64,000 nucleotides of DNA from Streptomyces geranii. GTDB lineage: Bacteria > Actinomycetota > Actinomycetes > Streptomycetales > Streptomycetaceae. Every line of letters starts with the position of its first letter. Positions within the stretch are counted from its first letter, which is position 1. The notes below the pieces were generated by a model, which made no database searches, was not told where the DNA came from, and was given only the letters and a program-made list of their open reading frames with translations. The DNA lies in assembly GCF_002954775.1 (NCBI RefSeq), contig NZ_PJME01000025.1, positions 1 through 64,000 on the forward strand. Reading direction: 5' to 3'. The translations under genes and the position numbers were made by a program. Shown one piece after another: positions 1-7,345 of this stretch.

Positions 1-18
1 AAAATCGGCCTGGACGGC

Positions 19-97
19 CTCGTCCTCAACCGCCGGACGGGCTGAAAACCCAAGCGCCGGCCGGCACCCCTCAGCCCGTCCGGCGTTTGAGGACGAG
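19..97. terminator. Long imperfect hairpin (dispersed Streptomyces terminator-like repeat)
   Basis: Bases 19-45 and 71-97 are inverted copies of one another over 27 bases with a single mismatch, leaving a 25-base loop. The arms contain GTCCTCAA and CCGGACGGGCTGA. This block recurs between genes of many Streptomyces genomes. It lies downstream of the minus-strand YihY gene and probably terminates it; being symmetric it could act in both directions. Confidence 0.6.
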
Positions 98-176
98 CGC
101 GTTCAGCGCGACAGCGGGGGTCTGGGGGCGGCAGCCCCCAGGGATGGGAACGGGTAGGGGCGGCGGGGGCGAGGAA
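60..176 (-). repeat. Dispersed intergenic repeat, copy 1
   Basis: Read on the minus strand this block matches 7224-7345 on the plus strand: a GC-rich start, CCCGTTCCCATCC, a CTGGGGGC / GCCCCCAG hairpin, then CTCGTCCTCAAA and a CTGA/CTAAA end. The two copies are inverted and bracket the first seven genes. It is non-coding and resembles a dispersed terminator-type repeat rather than a transposon: no terminal duplications or transposase were seen. Confidence 0.55.
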
Positions 177-182
177 AAGTCG

Positions 183-1064
183 TTACGGGGTCGGGGGCTG
201 CTTCGGGTCCTCCCGTTGGGCCGGCTCCGTTGCCGTCCAGCCCGCGCAGAACAGGACAAGTTTTGATGTGAAGTTGATCCACAGCAGCAGCGCCACCGGC
301 ACTCCGAACGCCCCGTACATGCTCTTCGCCGCCACCCCCTGCATGTAGCTGCTCAGCAGCAGCTTCAGCAACTCGAAACCCGCCGCTCCCATCAGTGCCG
401 CCACGATCAGTCTGCGCCGGGTCGGTTCCACGCCTGGGAGGAGGGTCAGGACGTAGAGGAGGAGCAGGAAGTCCGCCAGGACGGCGACGCCGAACGCCGC
501 CGCCCGTAGCAGGACCGCTCCCCAGCCCGCCTCGTCGATGCCCAGGCCCCGCGCGATCCAGCCGACCGCCGCCGAGGCGACCGTCGACGCCGCGAGGGTG
601 ACCAGGACCGCGCCGCCCAGGCCCACCAGGACTCCCGTGTCCTTCACCTTCCGCAGGACAGGGTTCCCCTCGTCCTCCGGCAGCTCCCACACCGCCCGCA
701 GACACTCCCGCATCGAGCCGACCCACCCGATCCCCGTGAACAGCAGCACCGCCCCGGCGATCACCCCGACCGTGCCCGCGTTCTGCACCAGGCTGTCGAT
801 GTTCAGCTGCTCGGAGATGCCGGGCACCTGCTCGGCGATCTTGTCCTCCAGCGTGTGCTGCCGCTCGGTGCTGAGCGTGGCCGCGGCGATCGCGGCGGCC
901 ACCGTGAGGAGGGGGAACAGCGCCACGAAGCTGATGAAGGTCATCGCCGCCGCCAGCCTCGTCCACTTCACGCGGTCGAGGCGCTCGTACGACCGCCACG
1001 CGTGCGTGGACATCAGCCGGACGACGACCGGTCCGACGCCGGGGAGCTTCTTCAGCCAGTCCAT
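183..1064 (-). CDS. YihY/virulence factor BrkB family membrane protein
   Basis: A 293-residue polytopic inner-membrane protein. The N-terminal part (about 45-70, AAAMTFISFVALFPLLT) and the repeated hydrophobic segments with GW, GVPVALLLWINF and a late LFCAGW stretch are typical of the YihY/BrkB family, a general membrane family whose transport role is unsettled. An upstream ATG exists, but the start at MDWLKKLPGVG is preferred because homology begins there and the longer form would run into the 2'-5' RNA ligase-like gene upstream. It is the last gene of a minus-strand run with trpS and the ligase-like gene. Family assignment is firm; function is not known. Confidence 0.85.
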   Translation of the reverse strand: MDWLKKLPGVGPVVVRLMSTHAWRSYERLDRVKWTRLAAAMTFISFVALFPLLTVAAAIAAATLSTERQHTLEDKIAEQVPGISEQLNIDSLVQNAGTVGVIAGAVLLFTGIGWVGSMRECLRAVWELPEDEGNPVLRKVKDTGVLVGLGGAVLVTLAASTVASAAVGWIARGLGIDEAGWGAVLLRAAAFGVAVLADFLLLLYVLTLLPGVEPTRRRLIVAALMGAAGFELLKLLLSSYMQGVAAKSMYGAFGVPVALLLWINFTSKLVLFCAGWTATEPAQREDPKQPPTP

Positions 1065-1105
1065 AGTGACCTTGTACCCCGGAAACGCCCGTCCGTGTGG
1101 CGGTT

Positions 1106-1732
1106 CTACCTGGTCGGAAGCGTGCCGCGGTCCACATGGGTCGGCTGCGGCGGTACGACGGTCGAGCCGAACGAGAACTCGCGCAGCTTGCGCCACACCG
1201 CGTCGGGGCCCTGTTCGTAGAGCGCGAAGCCGGTGCAGGGCCAGTCGGCCTCGTAGTCGGCGAGGTCCGCGAAGGCGCGGTCCATCGCCTCCTCGTCGAT
1301 GCTGTGGGCGACCGTCACATGCGGGTGGTACGGGAACTGGAGTTCGCGTGCCACCGGCCCCGAGGCGTCACGGACCTGCTTCTGCAGCCAGGTGCAGGCC
1401 TCGGCGCCCTCGACGATCTGGACGAACACGACGGGCGAGACCGGCCGGAAGGTGCCGGTGCCGGAGAGCCGGAGCGGGAAGGGGCGGCCGGCCGCGGCCA
1501 CCTCCACCAGGTGCGCCTCGATGGCGGGCAGCGCCGCCGAGTCGACTTCCGTGGGCGGCAGCAGGGTGACATGGGTGGGGATGCCGTGAGCGGCGGCGTC
1601 GCCGAAGCCCGCACGCCGCTCCTGGAGCAGGGTGCCGTGAGGCTCCGGGACCGCGATCGACACACCGATCGTTACGGTCCCCACGTCGTCTCCTGTTCGT
1701 CGTCTCTGTTTCGTCGTCTCGGTGTCGCTCAT
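1106..1732 (-). CDS. 2'-5' RNA ligase family protein (2H phosphoesterase)
   Basis: A 208-residue cytosolic protein with the two HxT signatures of the 2H phosphoesterase superfamily: THVTLLPP in the N-terminal half and HPHVTVAHS in the C-terminal half. Family members carry out RNA 2'-5' ligation or cyclic 2',3' phosphodiester hydrolysis; both histidine pairs are present, so catalysis is plausible, but the natural substrate cannot be read from sequence. It sits 138 bases downstream of trpS and 41 bases upstream of the YihY gene, suggesting a loose operon. Confidence 0.85.
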   Translation of the reverse strand: MSDTETTKQRRRTGDDVGTVTIGVSIAVPEPHGTLLQERRAGFGDAAAHGIPTHVTLLPPTEVDSAALPAIEAHLVEVAAAGRPFPLRLSGTGTFRPVSPVVFVQIVEGAEACTWLQKQVRDASGPVARELQFPYHPHVTVAHSIDEEAMDRAFADLADYEADWPCTGFALYEQGPDAVWRKLREFSFGSTVVPPQPTHVDRGTLPTR

Positions 1733-1870
1733 GTCAGTCGGCTATCGACTGTACGGGCAGGGGGCGTCTGCGGGCAGGCGCACGCGTAGTGATGTGCAGC
1801 GCTCTCCGATGGCCCGGCGTGCGCCGTCCGGTGGTACTGGTTCAGGTGGTGGTACGGGTGCTGGTGCGGG

Positions 1871-2893
1871 TCAGTGCTTCGCCGGGAGGAAGCCGACCCG
1901 CTCGTACGCCTGGGAGAGCGTCTCCGCGGCGACCGCGCGTGCCTTCTCCGCGCCCTTGGCGAGGATCGAGTCGAGGGTCTCCGGGTCGTCCAGATACTGC
2001 TGGGTGCGCTCCTGGAACGGCGTCACGAAGTCGACGACGACCTCGGCGAGGTCCACCTTCAGCGCACCGTAGCCCTTGCCGTCGTATTTCTGCTCCAGTT
2101 CGGCGATTTCGACGCCCGTGAGGGTCGAGTAGATGCCGAGGAGGTTGCTGATGCCGGGCTTCTCGGCGGGGTCGAAGCGGATCACGGTGTCCGTGTCCGT
2201 GACCGCGCTCTTGACCTTCTTCGCGGTGGCCTTCGGGTCGTCCAGGAGGTTGATGAGGCCCTTCGGCGTCGATGCCGACTTGCTCATCTTGATCGACGGG
2301 TCCTGAAGGTCGTAGATCTTCGCCGTCTCCTTGAGGATGTACGGCTTCGGGATCGTGAAGGTCGCGCCGAACCGGCCGTTGAAGCGCTCGGCGAGGTCGC
2401 GGGTCAGCTCGATGTGCTGGCGCTGGTCCTCGCCTACGGGGACCTCGTTCGCCTGGTAGAGCAGGATGTCCGCGACCTGGAGGATCGGGTACGTGAACAG
2501 GCCGACGCTCGCGCTTTCGGCGCCCTGCCTGGCCGACTTGTCCTTGAACTGGGTCATCCGGCTGGCCTCGCCGAAGCCGGTGAGGCAGTTCATGACCCAG
2601 GCGAGCTGGGCGTGCTCGGGGACGTGGCTCTGCACGAAGAGGGTGCAGCGGTCGGGGTCCAGGCCCGCCGCGAGGAGCTGGGCGGCGGCGAGGCGGGTGT
2701 TGGCGCGCAGGTCGGCCGGGTCCTGCGGGAGGGTGATCGCGTGCAGGTCGACGACCATGTAGAAGGCGTCGTGGGTCTCCTGGAGGGCTACCCACTGGCG
2801 GACTGCGCCGAGGTAGTTGCCTAGGTGGAACGAGCCTGCGGTGGGCTGGATTCCGGAGAGCACGCGGGGACGGTCAGAGGCCATGTTCACCAT
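1871..2893 (-). CDS. trpS: Tryptophanyl-tRNA synthetase
   Basis: A class I aminoacyl-tRNA synthetase that charges tRNA-Trp with tryptophan in the cytosol. The N-terminus has the HIGH-like element SFHLGNYLGA (about residues 21-30), the middle has the conserved LLYQANEVPVGEDQRQH block, and the KMSKS loop is seen as IKMSKSAST. Length (340 residues) is normal for bacterial TrpRS. The start could be the first ATG (MVNMAS) or the ATG three codons downstream; both sit after a GAGAGA purine stretch. Streptomycetes often carry two trpS copies, one indolmycin-resistant; this sequence alone does not say which this is. Confidence 0.95.
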   Translation of the reverse strand: MVNMASDRPRVLSGIQPTAGSFHLGNYLGAVRQWVALQETHDAFYMVVDLHAITLPQDPADLRANTRLAAAQLLAAGLDPDRCTLFVQSHVPEHAQLAWVMNCLTGFGEASRMTQFKDKSARQGAESASVGLFTYPILQVADILLYQANEVPVGEDQRQHIELTRDLAERFNGRFGATFTIPKPYILKETAKIYDLQDPSIKMSKSASTPKGLINLLDDPKATAKKVKSAVTDTDTVIRFDPAEKPGISNLLGIYSTLTGVEIAELEQKYDGKGYGALKVDLAEVVVDFVTPFQERTQQYLDDPETLDSILAKGAEKARAVAAETLSQAYERVGFLPAKH

Positions 2894-2969
2894 TCTCTCA
2901 GAGGGTGAGGGTGGGATTGGCCCGGGAGGTGGGGGGTGGTTCGGTGCGTGGGGGACTGCGGACCGGTTG

Positions 2970-2998
2970 TGGCTGGTCGCGCAGTTCCCCGCGCCCCT
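2970..2998 (-). repeat. Dispersed Streptomyces intergenic repeat (GGCGCGGGGAACTGCGCGA type), copy 1
   Basis: On the minus strand this reads AGGGGCGCGGGGAACTGCGC followed by GACCAGCCA. The same 28-base core is found on the plus strand at 51049-51076, with looser similarity beyond it. It is a very common Streptomyces intergenic element, here downstream of trpS and in front of the glyA stop. No protein is encoded. Confidence 0.7.
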
Positions 2999-3023
2999 GG
3001 CAGGCTGCCCCTGAGGGCGTTGA

Positions 3024-4487
3024 TCAGCCGAGGTCGATCTCCGGGTACAGGGGGAAGCCCGCCACCAGGTCCGTCGCCCTCTGGGAGATCTCCTCCGACA
3101 CCTTCTCGTCCAGGACGTGGGAGGCCTTCGACACGGCGCCCGACTTGGTGGTGCCCGGCTCCGCCGCCGTCAGGACCCGGTCGATCAGGCTCGCCACCTC
3201 GTCCATCTCCGCCGTGCCCAGGCCGCGCGTGGTGAGCGCCGGGGTGCCGATGCGGATGCCGGACGTGTACCAGGCGCCGTTCGGGTCGGCGGGGATGGCG
3301 TTGCGGTTGGTGACGATGCCCGAGTCGAGGAGGGCGGTCTCGGCCTGGCGGCCGGTGAGGCCGTAGGAGGAGGCGACGTCGATCAGGTTGAGGTGGTTGT
3401 CCGTGCCGCCGGTGACCAGGGTCGCGCCCCTGCTCATCAGGCCCTCCGCCAGGGCGCGGGCGTTGTCGACGATGCGCTGGGCGTAGTCCTGGAAGGCGGG
3501 CTGCCTGGCCTCGGCCAGTGCCACCGCCTTCGCCGCCATCACGTGCGGGAGCGGGCCGCCCAGGACCATCGGGCAGCCCCGGTCGACCTGGTCCTTGAGC
3601 GAGTCGTCGCACAGGACCATGCCGCCGCGCGGGCCGCGCAGGGACTTGTGCGTGGTGGTCGTCACGATCTGGGCGTGCGGGACCGGGTCGAAGTCGCCGG
3701 TCAGGACCTTGCCCGCGACCAGGCCCGCGAAGTGCGCCATGTCGACCATCAGCGTCGCGCCGACCTCGTCGGCGATCTCGCGCATGATCCGGAAGTTCAC
3801 CAGCCGGGGGTACGCCGAGTAGCCCGCGACGATGATCAGCGGCTTGAAGTCGCGGGCCGTCGCGCGCAGGGCCTCGTAGTCGATCAGGCCGGTCGCCGGG
3901 TCGGTGCCGTACGAGCGCTGGTCGAACATCTTGCCGGAGATGTTGGGGCGGAAGCCGTGGGTGAGGTGGCCGCCGGCGTCCAGGCTCATGCCGAGCATGC
4001 GCTGGTTGCCGAAGGCGCGGCGCAGCTCGGACCAGTCGGCCTCGGAGAGGTCGTTGATCTGGCGGACGCCGGTCTTCTCCAGGAAGGGCGCCTCGACGCG
4101 GTCGGCGAGTACGGCCCAGAAGGCGACGAGGTTGGCGTCGATACCGGAGTGCGGCTGGACGTAGGCGTGCCGGGCGCCGAAGAGTTCGCGGGCGTGCTCG
4201 GCGGCGAGGGACTCGACGGTGTCGACGTTGCGACAGCCGGCGTAGAAGCGGCGGCCGATCGTGCCCTCGGCGTACTTGTCGCTGAACCAGTTGCCCATCG
4301 CGAGGAGGGTGGCCGGGGAGGCGTAGTTCTCGGAGGCGATCAGCTTGAGCATCTCGCGCTGGTCGTGGACCTCCTGGCCGATGGCGTCGGCGACGCGCGG
4401 CTCGACGGCGCGGATCACGTCGAGGGCGGCGCGGAAGGCGGTGGACTCGTTGGAGAGGGAGCCGGTGGAGCGGGGCTCGGGTGACAT
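3024..4487 (-). CDS. glyA: Serine hydroxymethyltransferase
   Basis: A PLP enzyme converting serine and tetrahydrofolate to glycine and 5,10-methylene-THF, feeding one-carbon metabolism. The PLP lysine lies in TTTTHKSLRGPRGG; the N-terminal LIASENYASP and VQPHSGIDANLVAF blocks are typical. At 487 residues it is about 60 longer than the usual 415-430, with extra N-terminal residues and a longer central part, as in the long actinobacterial GlyA form. The start is fixed by GGAGGT just before ATG-TCA-CCC-GAG; the longer frame upstream would overrun the riboswitch. The mRNA leader carries a ZTP riboswitch. Confidence 0.95.
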   Translation of the reverse strand: MSPEPRSTGSLSNESTAFRAALDVIRAVEPRVADAIGQEVHDQREMLKLIASENYASPATLLAMGNWFSDKYAEGTIGRRFYAGCRNVDTVESLAAEHARELFGARHAYVQPHSGIDANLVAFWAVLADRVEAPFLEKTGVRQINDLSEADWSELRRAFGNQRMLGMSLDAGGHLTHGFRPNISGKMFDQRSYGTDPATGLIDYEALRATARDFKPLIIVAGYSAYPRLVNFRIMREIADEVGATLMVDMAHFAGLVAGKVLTGDFDPVPHAQIVTTTTHKSLRGPRGGMVLCDDSLKDQVDRGCPMVLGGPLPHVMAAKAVALAEARQPAFQDYAQRIVDNARALAEGLMSRGATLVTGGTDNHLNLIDVASSYGLTGRQAETALLDSGIVTNRNAIPADPNGAWYTSGIRIGTPALTTRGLGTAEMDEVASLIDRVLTAAEPGTTKSGAVSKASHVLDEKVSEEISQRATDLVAGFPLYPEIDLG

Positions 4488-4520
4488 GGGGACCTCCGGA
4501 CGTGGCGTTCGGCGTTCACG

Positions 4521-4603
4521 GGTCGGCCCAGGCGCACGGCACACATTGCGGCTCGGGCCGCTCCCCGATGGTCGATCCCATCCCAGCGCGCCAGTCACGG
4601 CCC
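4521..4603 (-). ncRNA. ZTP (pfl) riboswitch controlling glyA
   Basis: Reading the minus strand, the conserved pfl core elements appear in order: CCGTGACTGGCG (plus 4588-4600), then GGGATGG-N5-CCATCGGGGAGC (4560-4580), a variable region, and GCGCCTGGGC (4525-4534). This matches the ZTP/pfl riboswitch, which senses the purine intermediate ZTP/ZMP when 10-formyl-THF is low and turns on one-carbon genes such as glyA. It ends about 33 bases before the glyA start, so control could be through an expression platform at the ribosome binding site. The purH and folD leaders in this window do not show the motif. Confidence 0.92.
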
Positions 4604-4701
4604 GTCGGTCACCTTACCGGGCACACCGGACACCGGAGGTCCCGCGTCCATCATCCGAGCACGTCCACCATCCGAGCGGGACGAGCCGCCGCGGGATCCG
4701 G

Positions 4702-5901
4702 CTAGAGGATCACATGGGGCAGGAAGCGGGCGTACTCGTCCGTGATCGGGCCCGCCGACTCGCGGATGCCCAGGCCCGCCGACTCGTTCTCCACCACCCA
4801 CGCGCCCAGCACCACCCGGTTGCCGTCGAAGTCCGGCAGCGGGGCCAACTCCTGGTAGCAGCAGGCCTCTTCGCCGTCCGCCGGTACGGCGGGTGCGCTG
4901 CCCGGTTCGTGGATCGTCACGCCGGCTCCCTCCCTGCCCAGGAGCGGCTTCGCCACGTAACCGGTGGTGTGGGCCAGTTCGCGGGGGCCGTCCAGGTAGG
5001 CGGGGAGGAGGTTCGGGTGGCCGGGGTACAGCTCCCAGAGGATCGCGAGCAGCGCCTTGTTGCTGAGCAGCATCTTCCAGGCGGGCTCGATCCACAGCGT
5101 CGTACCCGTGCCGCCGCCGTTGTCCAGGGTGTCGAGGACGTGGCCGGCGAACTCGTCGCTGGTGAGCCACTCCCACGGGTACAGCTTGAAACAGCTGCGG
5201 ATGAACCGGAGTCGGTTGTCGACGAAGCGGCCGGAGAGGGAGTCCCAGCCGATCTCCTCCACGGCGAGCCAGTCGGTGTCGAGGCCCGCCTGTTCCGCCG
5301 TCTCCTTCAGATAGGCCACCGTCATCAGGTCCTCGCCGAGTTCGTCGGCGGCGGAGTGCGCGAAGTGCAGGGGGCTGCCGGGCGGGAGGAGTGCGGCCTG
5401 CTTCTTCCAGGCCGCGACCAGGCGTTCGTGGAGGGAGTTCCACTGGTCGGCGCCCGGGAAGCGGTCCTCCATCCAGAACCACTGGGGGGAGGCCGCCTCC
5501 ACGAGGGAGGTGGGGGTGTCGGCGTTGTATTCGAGGAGCTTCGCGGGTGTCCCCGTGTCTCCGTCGTAGCGGAGGTCGAAACGGCCGTAGAGGGACGGGA
5601 GTTCGGCGCGGCGGTGCCAGGCCTCGGCGACCGCCGACGCGATGCGCGGGTCGGTGATGCCCAGGTCCGTGAAGCGGTTCTCGGTGACGATGTGGTCGGC
5701 CGCGGCCAGGCACATGCCGTGGAGTTCCTCGACGACCTCCTCCAGCGCCTCCACCTCGGGGAGCGAGAAGACGTAGTACGCGCTCTCGTCCCAGTAGGGG
5801 CGCAGGCGACCGTCGGGGTGGCGGGTGAGCGGGTAGATGAGCCCCTGTTCCTCGACCGTCCGCTGCCAGTCGGGGCGGGGCTCGATCGTGCGGCGCCGCA
5901 T
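4702..5901 (-). CDS. Glutathionylspermidine synthase-like ATP-grasp amide ligase
   Basis: A 399-residue protein of the glutathionylspermidine synthase C-terminal (ATP-grasp peptide-amine ligase) family, related to E. coli YgiC/YjfC. Recognisable blocks are PYWDESAYYVFS near residue 40, LLEYNADTPTSLVEAASPQW, WIEPAWKMLLSNKALL, KPLLGREGAGV (ATP-binding lysine and glycine loop) and YQELAPLPDFDGNRVVLGAWVV. Streptomycetes make mycothiol rather than glutathione, so the true substrate must differ. The start at MRRRTIEPRP is chosen because it lies eight bases after the stop of the lipoprotein gene, with which it forms a two-gene unit. Confidence 0.85.
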   Translation of the reverse strand: MRRRTIEPRPDWQRTVEEQGLIYPLTRHPDGRLRPYWDESAYYVFSLPEVEALEEVVEELHGMCLAAADHIVTENRFTDLGITDPRIASAVAEAWHRRAELPSLYGRFDLRYDGDTGTPAKLLEYNADTPTSLVEAASPQWFWMEDRFPGADQWNSLHERLVAAWKKQAALLPPGSPLHFAHSAADELGEDLMTVAYLKETAEQAGLDTDWLAVEEIGWDSLSGRFVDNRLRFIRSCFKLYPWEWLTSDEFAGHVLDTLDNGGGTGTTLWIEPAWKMLLSNKALLAILWELYPGHPNLLPAYLDGPRELAHTTGYVAKPLLGREGAGVTIHEPGSAPAVPADGEEACCYQELAPLPDFDGNRVVLGAWVVENESAGLGIRESAGPITDEYARFLPHVIL

Positions 5902-5908
5902 ACCGGGC

Positions 5909-6277
5909 TCAGCCGCCCGAACTGCTGTCGCCGCCGCCGAGGCCACCACGGTGTACGCCGGTGCTCGAACCGTCGCTGTCGCCGCTCGAACTGCCGCTGC
6001 TCTTGCCGGACTTGGAGAAGGAGCCGCCCTTGACCCAGCCGGACTTCTTCTTGCCGCCGTAGTAGTGGGCGCCGTTGACGGCCGTGACCGTCTTGCAGTT
6101 CTTGTCGGCGACGACCTTGTAGCCCTTGGCCGCGTTGTAGCTGTCGCGGTCCACGCAGCGCTTGTCGGGGGCGTCGGAGGAGCAGGCGGTGAGGGCGGCT
6201 GCGAGCAGGCCCATTCCGCCCAGTACGACGGTGCCTGAGCGGAGTTGCCCGCGTGACTGTCTGGCTGCGTCGGCCAT
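5909..6277 (-). CDS. Small lipoprotein paired with the ATP-grasp ligase (YgiB-like role suspected)
   Basis: A 122-residue protein with a type II signal peptide: a basic start, a hydrophobic core (VVLGGMGLLAAALTAC) and lipobox LTAC. The mature part has CVDRDSYNAAKGYKVVADKNC followed by a Tyr/Gly/Lys stretch and a Ser/Gly/Asp-rich tail. GGGGAG lies nine bases before the ATG. In E. coli the lipoprotein ygiB (DUF1190) precedes ygiC, the same arrangement as here, so a functional pair is likely; sequence similarity to YgiB is only suggestive. Confidence 0.75.
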   Translation of the reverse strand: MADAARQSRGQLRSGTVVLGGMGLLAAALTACSSDAPDKRCVDRDSYNAAKGYKVVADKNCKTVTAVNGAHYYGGKKKSGWVKGGSFSKSGKSSGSSSGDSDGSSTGVHRGGLGGGDSSSGG

Positions 6278-6392
6278 GTTCGTGTCTCCCCGTTGGTGTT
6301 TCGCCCTGCTTGACGTTGGCTCAGCTTAAAGATCGTCCAAGAACGGGTGTACGCCTACCCCCCTGTACCTCCCGTCCACCTAGAGTCGCTTT

Positions 6393-7223
6393 GTGCTCTT
6401 TGGAATGGTGTGCGCGCTCGGCGCGGCGGTCTGCTTCGGTACGGCGACGGTGTTGCAGGCGATGGCCGCGCGAGCCGCCGCCGACGTCCCCGGCCGAGGG
6501 GGCGATGCCGCGCTGCTGCTGCGGGCGGTGCGGCAGTGGCGGTACATCGCCGGGCTGGGGCTCGACGGACTCGGCTTCGTCTTCCAGGTCGCCGCGCTGC
6601 GGTCCGTTCCGATCTACGCGGTCGGCGCGGCGTTGGCCGCGAGTCTGGCCGTCACCGCGGTGGTCGCCGCCCGGCTGCTGCGGGTGCGGCTGAGCGGGGT
6701 GGAGTGGGCCGCGGTGGGGGTCGTGTGCGCGGGCATGGGGATGCTGGGGCTCGCCTCGGGGACGGAGGGCGAGCGGGCGGGGCCCGACGCGCTGGGGTAC
6801 GCGATGCTCGCGATCGCGGTGGGGGTGCTGGTGCTGGGGCTGCTCGGTGGGCGGTTGCCCGAGCGCGGGCGGGGGCTGGTGCTCGGGTTGGGGGCGGGGT
6901 TCGGGTTCGGGGTGGTCGAGGTGTCGGTGCGGCTTGTCGACGAGGTGTCGGTGGGGGCGCTGGTGCGGAACGTGGCGGTGTACGCGGTGGTGGTGGGGGG
7001 TGGGGCGGCGTTTCTCGCGTTGACTTCGGCGTTGCAGCGGGGGGCGGTGACCGTGCCTACCGCGGGGATGGTGATCGGGGAGACGATCGGGCCCGCGCTG
7101 ATCGGGGTGGTGTGGCTGGGGGATCGTACGCGGGAGGGGTTGGGGTGGCTGGCGGTGGTGGGGTTCGGGGTCGCGGTGGCGGGGGCGCTGGCGCTGGCCC
7201 GGTTCGGTGAGGCCCCGGAGTGA
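6393..7223 (+). CDS. DMT/EamA-type integral membrane transporter
   Basis: A 276-residue protein made of about ten hydrophobic segments, beginning LFGMVCALGAAVCFGTATVLQAMAAR and ending GLGWLAVVGFGVAVAGALALARF. The two-half arrangement of short helices fits the drug/metabolite (EamA) superfamily, which includes exporters and the NIPA-like group; the substrate is unknown. The start is GTG with no convincing Shine-Dalgarno. It is transcribed divergently from the lipoprotein gene and is followed at once by a dispersed repeat. Confidence 0.75.
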   Translation: MLFGMVCALGAAVCFGTATVLQAMAARAAADVPGRGGDAALLLRAVRQWRYIAGLGLDGLGFVFQVAALRSVPIYAVGAALAASLAVTAVVAARLLRVRLSGVEWAAVGVVCAGMGMLGLASGTEGERAGPDALGYAMLAIAVGVLVLGLLGGRLPERGRGLVLGLGAGFGFGVVEVSVRLVDEVSVGALVRNVAVYAVVVGGGAAFLALTSALQRGAVTVPTAGMVIGETIGPALIGVVWLGDRTREGLGWLAVVGFGVAVAGALALARFGEAPE

Positions 7224-7345
7224 GTTCTCGCCCCCGCCGCCCTTACCCGTTCCCATCCTTCTGGGGGCTGCGCCCCCAGACCCCCGCAATCGGCCTGAAC
7301 GGCCTCGTCCTCAAACTCCCCCAGAGGGGGGACCCCCAGACAGGC
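7224..7345 (+). repeat. Dispersed intergenic repeat, copy 2, with hairpins
   Basis: This block is the inverted counterpart of 60-176. It holds the perfect hairpin CTGGGGGC-TGC-GCCCCCAG at 7261-7279, then CCTCGTCCTCAAA, then a second C/G hairpin around 7318-7338. It separates the convergent ends of the DMT transporter and DUF3050 genes and probably terminates both. Confidence 0.6.

Noticed and set aside
103..1137. Long open frame antisense to the YihY gene.
   Set aside because: Low-complexity Gly/Arg/Ala/Pro product typical of the shadow frame of a GC-rich gene; YihY homology is on the other frame.
3117..4484. 455-codon open frame opposite glyA.
   Set aside because: Shadow of glyA; composition is Val/Gly/Ala/Arg-rich with no domain, and glyA has clear catalytic motifs.
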